DNA from: CAIUVD01 sp044338255
GTDB lineage: Bacteria > Planctomycetota > UBA11346
Length of the DNA stretch: 28,856 nucleotides
Assembly: GCA_044338255.1 (NCBI GenBank)
Contig: JBIILZ010000044.1
Location: forward strand, 1 to 28,856
Reading direction: 5' to 3'
Of this stretch, positions 1 to 7,518 are shown in pieces. The position numbers and the translations under genes were made by a program. The notes under the pieces are model-generated. The model did no database searches. It was not told where the DNA came from and worked only from the letters and a program-made list of their open reading frames with translations. Position 1 is the first letter of the stretch. Each line of letters opens with the position of its first letter.

Positions 1-751
1 ATGCTCGATCACGCAGTTCATGGCCGTGAATCCATTCGACTTTGAGCGAATGAAAAAAGCTTTCCGCCACGGCATTGTCGTAACAGCAGCCGGTTTTGCT
101 CATGCTCTGTCGGATTTCAGCGATACGTAGACGGTCTCTGAAGATCTGGCTGGTGTACTGGCATCCGCGATCGGAATGGAAGATGAGACCGGGGGCCGGC
201 CGACGCTGCCTCAGGGCCATATCCATCGCCTGGATGATGATGGTCGTCTCCAGGCTTGGAGCACAGGCCCAGCCGACCAACCGCCGCGAATACAGATCGA
301 TGATGGTAGCCAGATATTGAAAGCCCTCGGACGTTTGCAGGTAGGTGATGTCACCAACCCAGCGTTCATTGGGCCCATCTGCCGTAAAGTCCTGTTCCAA
401 AAGATTGGGCGAGATTATGGCATCAGGATCGACCACGGTGGTGTGTGGGCGGAATTTTCCCTTCTGCTTGGCCCGCAGGCCCATCTCACGCATCAGCCGC
501 TCAGCCCGTTTGATGTTGATGCGCTGCCCCAACGCACGCAGTTCATGCGTGATCCGTGGAGCACCATAAATATCTCGATGCTGCTCGAAAATACGTCGAT
601 CCATGGGCGCATAGCGATCATCATCGATGATGCGCCGTGAATTAGGACGCTTGATCGCCGCATAATAGCCAGCCGGCGTGACGCCCAATACACGACATTG
701 AATCGTCACCGGCCAGTCTTCCGCATGAGCCCGGATGAAGCAGTACCTCAC
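1..751 (-). CDS. IS3-family transposase OrfB (DDE integrase domain), 3' end cut by window edge
   Basis: I translated this frame directly from the minus strand: 250 codons are visible, starting at a GTG that overlaps the orfA stop. It has the N-terminal HTH_21-like region, then an rve integrase core. Catalytic residues are visible as D134 in WVGDITYL, D194 in HSDRGCQY and E230 in NAVAESFF. The 35 residues between the second D and the E give the IS3-type DD(35)E signature. The frame is -1 relative to orfA and stays open upstream through an A7 run, so the protein may be made as an OrfAB fusion by frameshifting rather than from the GTG. The C-terminus lies outside the window. Confidence 0.93.
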   Translation of the reverse strand, partial: MRYCFIRAHAEDWPVTIQCRVLGVTPAGYYAAIKRPNSRRIIDDDRYAPMDRRIFEQHRDIYGAPRITHELRALGQRINIKRAERLMREMGLRAKQKGKFRPHTTVVDPDAIISPNLLEQDFTADGPNERWVGDITYLQTSEGFQYLATIIDLYSRRLVGWACAPSLETTIIIQAMDMALRQRRPAPGLIFHSDRGCQYTSQIFRDRLRIAEIRQSMSKTGCCYDNAVAESFFHSLKVEWIHGHELRDRA

Positions 752-1083
752 TCGTTTTCCTTCGTGAAATACGTCGCCGCTTTTTTTAAAATATCCTTTT
801 CTAAAAGCAAAATGCGGACCTCTTCAAGCAAACGACGGAGCTCAACATCTACATCCGTCCGCAACGAAAGCGGGGCAAATGCCTGCGCTCCATGTGCAGC
901 GACTGCCTGAATCCAGTTGCGCAGGTTGGATTCACCAACGTGCAACTCCTTGGCAGCTTGGCTGACACCAACGCGCTTGCTGAGGGCAACGGCATTTTGC
1001 TTATAGGTGGCGTCAAATCGACGCCGTGTGTCTGGTGATGGTTCTATGTCAGTGGAGGTTGTGATTTTTGGAGGCTTGGCCAT
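748..1083 (-). CDS. IS3-family transposase OrfA (helix-turn-helix protein)
   Basis: This 111-aa protein binds the element's ends and supplies the N-terminal half of the OrfAB transposase. Residues about 20-65 form the HTH_Tnp_1 helix-turn-helix (RRRFDATYKQNAVALS, then GVSQAAKELHVGESNLRNW). The C-terminal third is a leucine-rich coiled coil (about 78-102) ending in KDILKKAATYF, which is where IS3 proteins join OrfB. The codons tta-aaa-aaa-gcg (around 779-790) form an A7 slippery run. A -1 slip there enters the orfB frame without a stop. The stop TGA shares bases with the orfB GTG. Both signals are typical of the family, and the gene looks intact. Confidence 0.93.
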   Translation of the reverse strand: MAKPPKITTSTDIEPSPDTRRRFDATYKQNAVALSKRVGVSQAAKELHVGESNLRNWIQAVAAHGAQAFAPLSLRTDVDVELRRLLEEVRILLLEKDILKKAATYFTKENE

Positions 1084-1121
1084 GTTGGCATCCTTGGAGA
1101 GCGGGCGCTCTTGTCAGTGTG

Positions 1122-1310
1122 TCAACCAAACGGGGGGAAGGTCACGATGCGTTCCCCGTAGAAGGCATGGCCAGCCCCGGGGTAGAGATGCAGGTGCGCA
1201 CCGGGAATGCCGGCGGCGACTTCGCGCGCCATCCACGGCGGGGTGAACTTGTCTTCCTCACCGCCGAGGATCAGCGCCGGCACAGCGCTTTTTCAGCAGC
1301 TCGGCGTTAG
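1122..1310 (-). pseudogene. Alpha/beta hydrolase C-terminal remnant, truncated by the IS3 element
   Basis: Minus-strand translation gives AVPALILGGEEDKFTPP, then AGIPGAHLHLYPGAGHAFYG. This is the strand carrying the acid residue (EED) followed by the strand and loop with the catalytic histidine (GAGHAFY) of an alpha/beta hydrolase. The frame ends as ...FPPFG followed by TGA, and that TGA is the first codon of the IS terminus, so the insertion removed the native C-terminus. Upstream the same homology continues as NAELLKK but in another frame, implying a small frameshift at the A5 run near 1289-1293. The nucleophile elbow and all N-terminal sequence are missing, and the remnant abuts the stop codon of the next gene. 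It is a decayed fragment. Confidence 0.75.
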
Positions 1311-2672
1311 CTAGTTTTTGCGCGGATCGGTGCCGCTGATGATGTGCGAGACGCCGCGCTGATTGAAGCCCTTGAAACCGTGGTTGCGCTCGAGGTTCTC
1401 GAGATGCGAACCGAGGGCGCCGTCGGCGCGGAACTGCGCCGCCTGGTCTAGCGAAAGATGGCCGAGCATCAGCAGATGCTCGAGGCGGGCTTCGGGCACC
1501 GCCCAGCGTTCACCGATGGTGAAAGCTTGCTTGAGATAAAGAAAATCAGTGAACGGACGCATCATACCGACACCGAGTTCGCCCAGCTGGCGGGTGAGCT
1601 CATCATGGGCGAACGTGCATTCGAGGTGATGCATGCCGGCTTCGAGCATGGCCTCGCCGTGCAGGGCACACCACATGCCGACGGTGCCCAGGCGATTCGC
1701 GCCACCCGCCCCGGTCAACGGCGGCAAGGGCAGGTGCGCGATATCGCCGTCGGCTTCCGTCGGTGTCAGGTCGACATCGGCGAAGACCACGATGCCGGTG
1801 GTCGGGTGCTCGAGCACCTGCGCCCCCCAGCCGGCCTCGGCTCCAGCGTGAAAATGTTCACGGCAGCGCAGGCCGAGCTTTTCGAGCACCGCGATCAGGC
1901 TGCTGAACCAGCGCCGCGAGGAGCGGTAGGTGTGATGATCATGATTGGCCCAGCCCAGGCCAAAGGCGTCCTGGCGGCCCTTTTGGATGCGCGCGGCGCG
2001 ATTGCGGTGCTGCCAGTAATCGCGCTCTGCCGCGAAGAAGCGCTCGCAGGTCTCGTCGCGGCCGAGATCGCCGATGGCGCGTTCGAGCAGACGATGGAGC
2101 TCGGCGAAGCCATCCGCCGGATCGGCGAAATGGCGCCGCCGCAGGCGGAAGGCCTCCTGATGTCGAAGGACCGCGTCGGGTGCGCGCATCGGGGGCATGG
2201 CCAGGCCGGCCCAGCCATGGCGCTCGACCGCCCACAAGGTGCAACCGCCGCCGGTGGCCAGACGTGCGCGACGGTAGGCCGCACATGGTGGACCCTCGGG
2301 CTCGCCCATGCCGTCGAGGGCGGCGAGAGCATCGGTCACCGACTCGACGCGCAGATCGCAGGCGATGCCGTCAGCAGGTTCGAAATGCGGATCGGCAATC
2401 AGGCGCGGAAAGCGCCCGCCGGGATGCTGATAGCAGATCATGCCGTCGAGGGCCGTGCCGACGAAGCCAAGCTCGCGCCAGCGGGCCTCGATCGCCGGCT
2501 GGGCGTGGACGGTGAAAGCATCGACCCAATCGAGCAGACGGGTGGCGGTCTCCTGATGCAGACGACGCTCGAGGTTGGCCGCCGGCGGACAGCGTTCGAC
2601 CACGGCCACCAGCAGGCCCGAGACGGCCTGGGCGGCCTCGGCGTGTTGCGTCCATTGGGGAGTCGAATCCAT
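1311..2672 (-). CDS. Unassigned 453-aa protein; possible distant VOC-fold 2-oxoadipate dioxygenase/decarboxylase (DUF1338/HglS-like)
   Basis: I do not firmly recognise this protein. It is rich in His, Trp and acidic residues, has no signal peptide or membrane segment, and is close in length to Pseudomonas HglS (about 460 aa). Two segments resemble metal-binding strands of VOC/DUF1338 enzymes: YQHPGGRFPRLIAD near residue 80 and NHDHHTYR near 240. The latter is followed by an EHP...FADVDL stretch. A further HHLECTFAHDE lies near 355, and the tail is RGVSHIISGTDPRKN. Context supports a lysine-pathway role: the gene is divergent from a saccharopine/lysine dehydrogenase and an aminoadipate-semialdehyde dehydrogenase, whose product leads to 2-oxoadipate, the HglS substrate. 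The ATG at 2672 is preferred; a GTG at 2687 lies inside the shared inverted repeat. The gene is certain, the function weak. Confidence 0.6.
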   Translation of the reverse strand: MDSTPQWTQHAEAAQAVSGLLVAVVERCPPAANLERRLHQETATRLLDWVDAFTVHAQPAIEARWRELGFVGTALDGMICYQHPGGRFPRLIADPHFEPADGIACDLRVESVTDALAALDGMGEPEGPPCAAYRRARLATGGGCTLWAVERHGWAGLAMPPMRAPDAVLRHQEAFRLRRRHFADPADGFAELHRLLERAIGDLGRDETCERFFAAERDYWQHRNRAARIQKGRQDAFGLGWANHDHHTYRSSRRWFSSLIAVLEKLGLRCREHFHAGAEAGWGAQVLEHPTTGIVVFADVDLTPTEADGDIAHLPLPPLTGAGGANRLGTVGMWCALHGEAMLEAGMHHLECTFAHDELTRQLGELGVGMMRPFTDFLYLKQAFTIGERWAVPEARLEHLLMLGHLSLDQAAQFRADGALGSHLENLERNHGFKGFNQRGVSHIISGTDPRKN

Positions 2673-2717
2673 GATCAAGTCTACCACAAACTCTCGCGCT
2701 ATGGTAGACTGCGATCA
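2672..2717. promoter_or_regulatory. Divergent inverted repeat between the lysine-pathway genes (candidate operator)
   Basis: AGTCTACCA (2678-2686) and TGGTAGACT (2702-2710) are perfect 9-bp inverted arms around a 15-bp spacer. Symmetry resumes outside them: GATCA follows each arm when read outward, after one base on the left and two on the right. The element fills the space between the two divergent start codons. A protein bound here could control both genes. TAGACT within the right arm also resembles a weak -10 for the rightward gene, whose Shine-Dalgarno (AGGGGG) follows directly. Confidence 0.6.
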
Positions 2718-2728
2718 GGGGGCCAGCC

Positions 2729-3856
2729 ATGTACCAGATTCTACTTCTCGGAGCCGGAAAAATCGGGCGTGCGATCGCTACTTTATTGGCCGATAGTGGA
2801 GATTATCTGGTTACCGTGGGGGACTTTGCAGCTCCTGCCCTGGAACGATTGCAGGGTATTCCACGAATCACCACGCGGGTCGTGGATGTCGCCGATCCGA
2901 CGGCCCTGGCGGCGGCCGCCGCCGGTCATCACAGTGTCATCAGCGCCTGTTCCTATGGCGTCAATCCGGGCATCGCCCAGGCCGCCCTCCACGCCGGTGC
3001 GAGTTATTTCGATCTCACCGAGGATGTCGCCACCACGCGTGCGGTCCGCGAGCTGGCGGTGCGTGCCAAACCCGGGCAGATCTTCATGCCGCAATGTGGC
3101 CTGGCGCCGGGTTTCATCAACATCGCCGGGCATCATCTGACGGTCGATTTCGAGCGTCTCGATCAGGTCAAGCTGCGCGTCGGGGCCCTCCCGCAGTTCC
3201 CGGTCGGTGAACTCAAATACAATCTCACCTGGTCCACCGATGGCTTGATCAATGAGTACTGCAATCCCTGCGAGATCGTGCATGAGGGCGAGAAGCGCGA
3301 GGTCCTGGCCCTTGAGGGCTTGGAGCATTTCAGCATCGACGGTGTCGATTACGAGGCCTTCAACACCTCCGGCGGCCTGGGCACGGTGTGGGAGACCCTC
3401 GCCGGCCGGGTACGCGCCCTCGATTACAAGACCATCCGTTACCAGGGCCATTGCGAACTGATGCATTTCCTGATCAACGAACTGCAATTGCGCAACCGCC
3501 GCGACCTGCTCAAAGAGCTGCTCGAACGGGCGGTGCCGATCACCCTGCAAGACGTGGTGCTGGTGTTCATCACCGTCACCGGCTGGCAGCATGGACAACT
3601 GACGCAGGTCACCGATGCGCGGAAGATCTACGCCGCGGAACTCTTCGGTGAGCCGTGGAGCGCGATCCAGATCACCACCGCCAGCGGCATCTGCGCGGTG
3701 GTCGACCTGCATCGCCTGGGCCGGCTGCCGGCGCAGGGCTTCGTGCGTCAGGAGCAGGTCGCTCTGCCGATGTTCCTGGCCAATCGCTTCGGTTCGAATT
3801 ACGCCGTGCGGGCACATGGCGTGGGAACGTTACCGTTGTGGAATCCACCGCTGTGA
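2729..3856 (+). CDS. Saccharopine dehydrogenase-family oxidoreductase, likely L-lysine 6-dehydrogenase or saccharopine dehydrogenase
   Basis: This 375-aa NAD(P)-dependent enzyme probably yields 2-aminoadipate 6-semialdehyde from lysine or saccharopine in the cytoplasm. The N-terminal Rossmann domain has GAGKIG at residues 8-13 and an acidic residue ending beta-2 (VGDF). The central catalytic domain carries the family's KYNLTWSTDGLINEY stretch and DYKTIRYQGHCELMHFL. Its length matches the single-domain bacterial lysine 6-dehydrogenase and saccharopine reductase type, not the large bifunctional LKR/SDH. An AGGGGG Shine-Dalgarno lies about 7 bases before the ATG. The next gene, 45 bases downstream on the same strand, encodes the enzyme that would oxidise its product. 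Which of the two substrates is used cannot be decided from sequence. Confidence 0.88.
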   Translation: MYQILLLGAGKIGRAIATLLADSGDYLVTVGDFAAPALERLQGIPRITTRVVDVADPTALAAAAAGHHSVISACSYGVNPGIAQAALHAGASYFDLTEDVATTRAVRELAVRAKPGQIFMPQCGLAPGFINIAGHHLTVDFERLDQVKLRVGALPQFPVGELKYNLTWSTDGLINEYCNPCEIVHEGEKREVLALEGLEHFSIDGVDYEAFNTSGGLGTVWETLAGRVRALDYKTIRYQGHCELMHFLINELQLRNRRDLLKELLERAVPITLQDVVLVFITVTGWQHGQLTQVTDARKIYAAELFGEPWSAIQITTASGICAVVDLHRLGRLPAQGFVRQEQVALPMFLANRFGSNYAVRAHGVGTLPLWNPPL

Positions 3857-3901
3857 AAGATCAGCCGGGGACACGCTGCGCATTCCACCCAGGAGATCGC
3901 C

Positions 3902-5332
3902 ATGACCATGACACTCGCAACCCGTTCGGCGATCGATGGCAGCGACCTCGGGCCGGTTCCGGTGGGCGACATGGACGCCGCCATCGGCGCTGCGCAGACG
4001 GCCTTCCGGCAGTGGCGGCTGATGCCGGCGCCGCTGCGGGGAGTGCTCGTGCGCCGCATCGGCGAGCTGGCGCGGGCGCGCAAGGACGAGCTGGCGGCGG
4101 TGATCGTGCGCGACATCGGCAAGACGCCCAGCGAGGCCCGGGGTGAAGTCCAGGAGTGGATCGATATGGCCGAGTTCGCCGTCGGCCTGTCGCGCCAGCT
4201 GCATGGCCTGACCATCGCCAGCGAGCGCCCGGCGCATCGCCTGCTCGAAACCTGGCAGCCCTTGGGCGTTGTCGGGGTCATCACCGCCTTCAATTTTCCG
4301 ATGGCGGTGTGGGCCTGGAATGCCCTGCTGGCCCTGGTCTGCGGCAATACCGTGGTCTGGAAACCCTCAGAAAAATCCCTGCATAGCGCGCTGGCGGTGC
4401 ACGCCCTGGCGCAGCAGGCCATCGCCGAACTGGACTACGATCCGCAGCTGCTGCAGCTGGTGTGCGGCCCGGCCGAAGCCGGCGCGACGCTCGCCGCCGA
4501 TGCCCGCGTGGCCCTGGTCTCGGCCACCGGCTCGACGCGCATGGGCCGGGCGGTGGCGACCACCGTCGCCGCCCGCCTTGGCCGCAGCCTCCTTGAACTT
4601 GGCGGCAACAATGCCGCCATCGTCACCCCCAGCGCCGATCTCGAACTGGCGCTGCGCGCGATCACCTTCGCCGCCGCCGGCACCGCTGGGCAGCGCTGCA
4701 CGACCCTCCGCCGCCTGCTCGTGCATCAGGATGTCTATGCGACCTTGCTCCCGCGTCTGAAGTCGGTCTACGACCGGCTGCCGGTGGGCGATCCGCGCCA
4801 GCCCGGAGTGCTGATCGGGCCGCTCATCGATCAGGCCGCGCTCGCCGCCATGCAGGCGGCCTTGAGCGCGGCCACGGCGCAGGGCGGACGGGTGCATGGC
4901 GGAGCGGCGCTGAACCTGTGCGGCACCGGGGCCTATGTCCGCCCGGCGCTGGTCGAGATCGCCGCCGATGCCCCGATCGTGCAGGAGGAGGTCTTCGCCC
5001 CCATCCTCTACGTCTCGCCCTATCACGATCTCGAAGCCGCGATCGCCGCCAACAATGGCGTCGCACATGGCCTATCGTCGGCGATCCTCACCAACGACCT
5101 GCGCGAGGCCGAGCGCTTCCTCGCCGCCGATGGCAGCGACTGCGGCATCGCCAACGTCAACGTCGGCACCAGCGGAGCAGAAATCGGCGGCGCTTTCGGT
5201 GGTGAAAAAGCCAGCGGCGGCGGGCGCGAGGCCGGTTCCGACAGCTGGAAGTCCTACATGCGACGGGTGACCAGCACCATCAACGGCAGCGGCGCCCTAC
5301 CGCTAGCGCAAGGCGTGGTATTCGCTGGCTGA
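3902..5332 (+). CDS. amaB: ALDH7-type L-aminoadipate-semialdehyde (L-piperidine-6-carboxylate) dehydrogenase
   Basis: This 476-aa aldehyde dehydrogenase oxidises 2-aminoadipate 6-semialdehyde, in equilibrium with piperidine-6-carboxylate, to 2-aminoadipate using NAD+. Visible motifs are the cofactor-binding TAFNFPMAVW and KPSEK stretches, the general-base Glu in LELGGNNA (about residue 232) and the catalytic Cys in GQRCTTLRR (about 266). The C-terminal GGAFGGEKASGGGREAGSD followed by WKSYMRR is the hallmark of ALDH7A1/AmaB rather than generic ALDHs. The protein is slightly short at the N-terminus compared with ALDH7A1. AGGAG lies 9 bases before the ATG. The gene forms a two-gene unit with the upstream dehydrogenase, which would supply its substrate. 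Confidence 0.92.
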   Translation: MTMTLATRSAIDGSDLGPVPVGDMDAAIGAAQTAFRQWRLMPAPLRGVLVRRIGELARARKDELAAVIVRDIGKTPSEARGEVQEWIDMAEFAVGLSRQLHGLTIASERPAHRLLETWQPLGVVGVITAFNFPMAVWAWNALLALVCGNTVVWKPSEKSLHSALAVHALAQQAIAELDYDPQLLQLVCGPAEAGATLAADARVALVSATGSTRMGRAVATTVAARLGRSLLELGGNNAAIVTPSADLELALRAITFAAAGTAGQRCTTLRRLLVHQDVYATLLPRLKSVYDRLPVGDPRQPGVLIGPLIDQAALAAMQAALSAATAQGGRVHGGAALNLCGTGAYVRPALVEIAADAPIVQEEVFAPILYVSPYHDLEAAIAANNGVAHGLSSAILTNDLREAERFLAADGSDCGIANVNVGTSGAEIGGAFGGEKASGGGREAGSDSWKSYMRRVTSTINGSGALPLAQGVVFAG

Positions 5333-5363
5333 GCCGGCATAAGGGCCGTCACAGGGAACTGAC

Positions 5364-6188
5364 ATGCGACCGTGGCTGATCGAACTTGCGAGCTGTCCTT
5401 CGACCAACACCTGGGCCCTTGAGCACCATGCGGCCCTGGCGCATGGGGCCTGCGTGTGGACCCAGCAGCAGACCGCCGGTCGCGGTCGCGGCGGCAGCAG
5501 CTGGCAGGCTCCCACCGGGGTACTTACAGCTTCGTTCGTTCTCCATCTGAAGACCGCCACCCCGCAGCTCTCGCTGGCCGCCGGGCTGGCGGTATGCCAC
5601 GCCGTCGAGGACCTCTGCCCGGAATTGCGCGTACGCCTCAAATGGCCCAACGATTGTCTGCTGCTGGGAGCCGATGGCAGCCCCGGCAAACTCGCGGGGA
5701 TCCTCTGCGAACGTCCGCATGAGACCGCAGGCAGCAAGGCCTGCGTGGTCGTCGGCATCGGCCTCAACCTTGATCCGCATTGGACCGCCGATCGCGACGC
5801 GCTGCTGCTGGCGATCGGCCGCAGCTGCCCGCCGACCTCGCTCGCTGAACACGGCGCGACGGTACCGCCGATGCTCGCCGTGCTCGATGGCCTGCGCCGC
5901 TATCTGCTTGAGGCCGCCGGTTTATTGGCGGCGGATCAGTGGTTGCGCATCGTCGAGTCGTGGCGTGAGCGCGATGTGCTGCGCGGACGCGAGCTGACCA
6001 TCACCATCGGCAACGAGCAGCTCCGTGGCCTGGGCAGCGGCATCGACGACCAGGGCCGGCTGTGCCTCGAACGTGCTGATGGCCCGGTGGCCTTGACCAG
6101 CGGCTCCGTGACGCAGTGGGCCTCTCTACGCCGGGACCTGCGCCCGGACCTGCGCCCGGACCTGCGCCCGGATCAGCGCCCGGCGTAG
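5364..6188 (+). CDS. birA: Biotin--[acetyl-CoA-carboxylase] ligase (BirA, catalytic type without HTH)
   Basis: This 274-aa enzyme activates biotin with ATP and transfers it to biotin-dependent carboxylases. The biotinyl-AMP loop GRGRGG is at residues 39-44, followed by SSWQAPTGVLTASFVL. RLKWPND is at 91-97, KLAGILCE at 109-116 and VVGIGLNL at 129-136. All are diagnostic of biotin protein ligases. There is no N-terminal winged helix, so it is a group I ligase and should not act as the bio repressor. The C-terminal domain (about 225-262) is followed by an unusual tail of RPDL/RPDQ repeats encoded by a 12-bp tandem repeat. The 3' end overlaps the convergent aminotransferase gene by 16 bp. It lies 31 bases after amaB, so it may be cotranscribed. 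Confidence 0.93.
   Translation: MRPWLIELASCPSTNTWALEHHAALAHGACVWTQQQTAGRGRGGSSWQAPTGVLTASFVLHLKTATPQLSLAAGLAVCHAVEDLCPELRVRLKWPNDCLLLGADGSPGKLAGILCERPHETAGSKACVVVGIGLNLDPHWTADRDALLLAIGRSCPPTSLAEHGATVPPMLAVLDGLRRYLLEAAGLLAADQWLRIVESWRERDVLRGRELTITIGNEQLRGLGSGIDDQGRLCLERADGPVALTSGSVTQWASLRRDLRPDLRPDLRPDQRPA
6134..6181 (+). repeat. 12-bp coding tandem repeat, four units, at the 3' end of birA
   Basis: The unit GGACCTGCGCCC occurs three times in perfect register (6134-6145, 6146-6157, 6158-6169), then once as GGATCAGCGCCC (6170-6181). It encodes the Arg-Pro-Asp-Leu tail of BirA, and its last unit lies in the overlap with the convergent gene. Unit length is a multiple of three, so copy-number change would keep the frame. 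Confidence 0.9.
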
Positions 6189-7408
6189 CTCGCGAGCAGG
6201 GCCTCGATGCGCTTGAAGACTTCCGCCATGGCCCGCGCATCAGGCAGCAGGGTGATGCGGAAGTGGTCCTTGTAGGGGACGTTGAAACCGTGCCCGGGAG
6301 TGACCAGGACCTTCTGCTTTTCGAGCAGGTCGAGGGCAAACTTCTGATCGTCGAAGGTCGCCCCCGCCGCCCCCAGGGCCTCGGTCTTCACGCGCAAAAA
6401 AGCATACAGCGCGCCGTTGGGGATGACCCCCGCGAGGTAGGTGCTGGCCTGCAGCCCGGCGATCAGCGCCCGGCGGGTCTCGTACAAGCGGCCGCCGGGT
6501 TTGGTCAGCTCGTAGATCGACTGGTAGCCGCCGAGGGCGGTCTGCACTGCCCACTGCCCGGGGACGTTGCTGCACAGGCGCAGGGCGCAGAGCAGGTCGA
6601 GCGCCTGCAGGTAATCGCGGGCGTGATCCTTGGGCCCCGAGAACGACAGCCAGCCGACCCGCCAACCGCAGGCGCGATAGACCTTCGACAGGCCGCCGAA
6701 AGTGCCGCAGAGAGTCTTGCGCACCAGCGTCGCCATGGGCACGAACTCGGCGCCGTCGTAGGTGATCTGATCGTAGATCTCATCGCTGAAGATCACCAGA
6801 CCATGCTCCTCGGCAAGCGCGACCATGCTCATGAGCACAGCCTTGGAATACACCGCGCCGGTGGGATTGTTGGGGTTGATCACCACCAGCGCCTTGGTGC
6901 GCGGGGTGATCAGCGCCGCCAGGGCGGCGACGTCGGGCATGAAGCCGTTATCCTCGGGGCACGGATAGTGCACCGCCGTACCGCCGGCGAGATTCGCCGC
7001 CGCCGTCCATAACGGATAATCGGGCGAGGGCACCAGGACTTCATCGCCGGGCGAAAGCAGGGCCCGCAAGGCGGCGATGATCAGCTCGGAACAGCCGTTG
7101 CCGATGAACACCTCATCGGCGGTGACGTCCATCACGCCGCGCGACTGCTGCTGCATGACCACTGCTTCGCGGGCCGGGAAGATGCCCTTCTGATGGCTGT
7201 AGGCGTCGGCCTGCTCAAGGTTCTCGATCACCGCCTTGCGCATCGATTCGGGAGCCTTGAAGCCGAAGATCCCGGGATTTCCGATGTTCAGCTTGATGAT
7301 CTCGGCACCGGCCTTCTCTAATTCGTGAGCGCGCTGGGCCAGCGGGCCACGGATCTCGTAGCGAACTTTGCTGAGGGTCGAACTTGGCGTGATGCGAGGC
7401 AGTGGCAT
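6173..7408 (-). CDS. alaA: AlaA-like class I/II pyridoxal-phosphate aminotransferase
   Basis: This 411-aa fold-type I aminotransferase resembles E. coli AlaA (glutamate-pyruvate aminotransferase) along its whole length. Shared blocks are LNIGNPGIFGF (40-50), VPSPDYPLWTAA (126-137), VINPNNPTGAVYSK (176-189) and FSDEIYD (207-213). The PLP-binding Lys242 is in GGLSKVYRACGWRVGW, and MRLCANVP of AlaA is matched by LRLCSNVP. The family normally makes alanine from pyruvate. Because the gene sits beside lysine-catabolic genes, it might also transaminate 2-aminoadipate, but this is only inference. It is transcribed away from the sigma-factor gene. Its last codons overlap birA tail to tail. Confidence 0.88.
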   Translation of the reverse strand: MPLPRITPSSTLSKVRYEIRGPLAQRAHELEKAGAEIIKLNIGNPGIFGFKAPESMRKAVIENLEQADAYSHQKGIFPAREAVVMQQQSRGVMDVTADEVFIGNGCSELIIAALRALLSPGDEVLVPSPDYPLWTAAANLAGGTAVHYPCPEDNGFMPDVAALAALITPRTKALVVINPNNPTGAVYSKAVLMSMVALAEEHGLVIFSDEIYDQITYDGAEFVPMATLVRKTLCGTFGGLSKVYRACGWRVGWLSFSGPKDHARDYLQALDLLCALRLCSNVPGQWAVQTALGGYQSIYELTKPGGRLYETRRALIAGLQASTYLAGVIPNGALYAFLRVKTEALGAAGATFDDQKFALDLLEKQKVLVTPGHGFNVPYKDHFRITLLPDARAMAEVFKRIEALLASYAGR

Positions 7409-7446
7409 GGGGCAAAGAAACTATCTGATGCCGTACAGAGGAAAGA

Positions 7447-7473
7447 GGAACGATTCATCATTTGGCAATCGTC
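7447..7473 (+). promoter_or_regulatory. Candidate ECF-type promoter of the sigma-factor gene
   Basis: GGAAC (7447-7451) and CGTC (7470-7473) are separated by 18 bases. This resembles the GGAAC / CGTC bipartite promoters used by many ECF sigma factors, which often activate their own genes. Transcription would start near 7480, upstream of the ATG at 7519 but downstream of the alternative TTG at 7462. The match is by eye and the spacer is at the long end of the usual range. Confidence 0.45.
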
Positions 7474-7518
7474 TCTAATGTTCCCGCGGCTCATCCGTCG
7501 ACCAAACAGGACGCCCCC

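Larger units (their letters stand above)
1..1124 (-). mobile_element. IS3-family insertion sequence, partial (one end outside window)
   Basis: Two overlapping reading frames with IS3 OrfA/OrfB organisation run off the left edge. The orfA-proximal terminus is placed near 1124 because the minus strand there reads TGACACACTGACAAGAG, beginning with the 5'-TG usual for IS3 ends, and because homology to a foreign gene (an alpha/beta hydrolase) starts immediately beyond it. A TTGACA hexamer overlapping this tip points into the element and could be a -35 box. The other inverted repeat and the target duplication are not in the window, so the exact end is inferred. Confidence 0.85.

Noticed and set aside
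1458..3140. Long plus-strand open frame of 560 codons
   Set aside because: It lies antisense to the 453-aa gene and then runs out of frame through the dehydrogenase gene. It has no recognisable domain and is a shadow of high-GC coding sequence.
6173..7408. AlaA-like aminotransferase as a replacement for the missing ArnB
   Set aside because: It matches AlaA along its length and is a class I/II enzyme, not the DegT family; it is 4 kb from the operon and separated by other genes.
7462..7518. TTG start giving a sigma factor 19 residues longer
   Set aside because: It would start inside the candidate ECF promoter, and the extra residues are not conserved-looking; ATG at 7519 has AGGA upstream.
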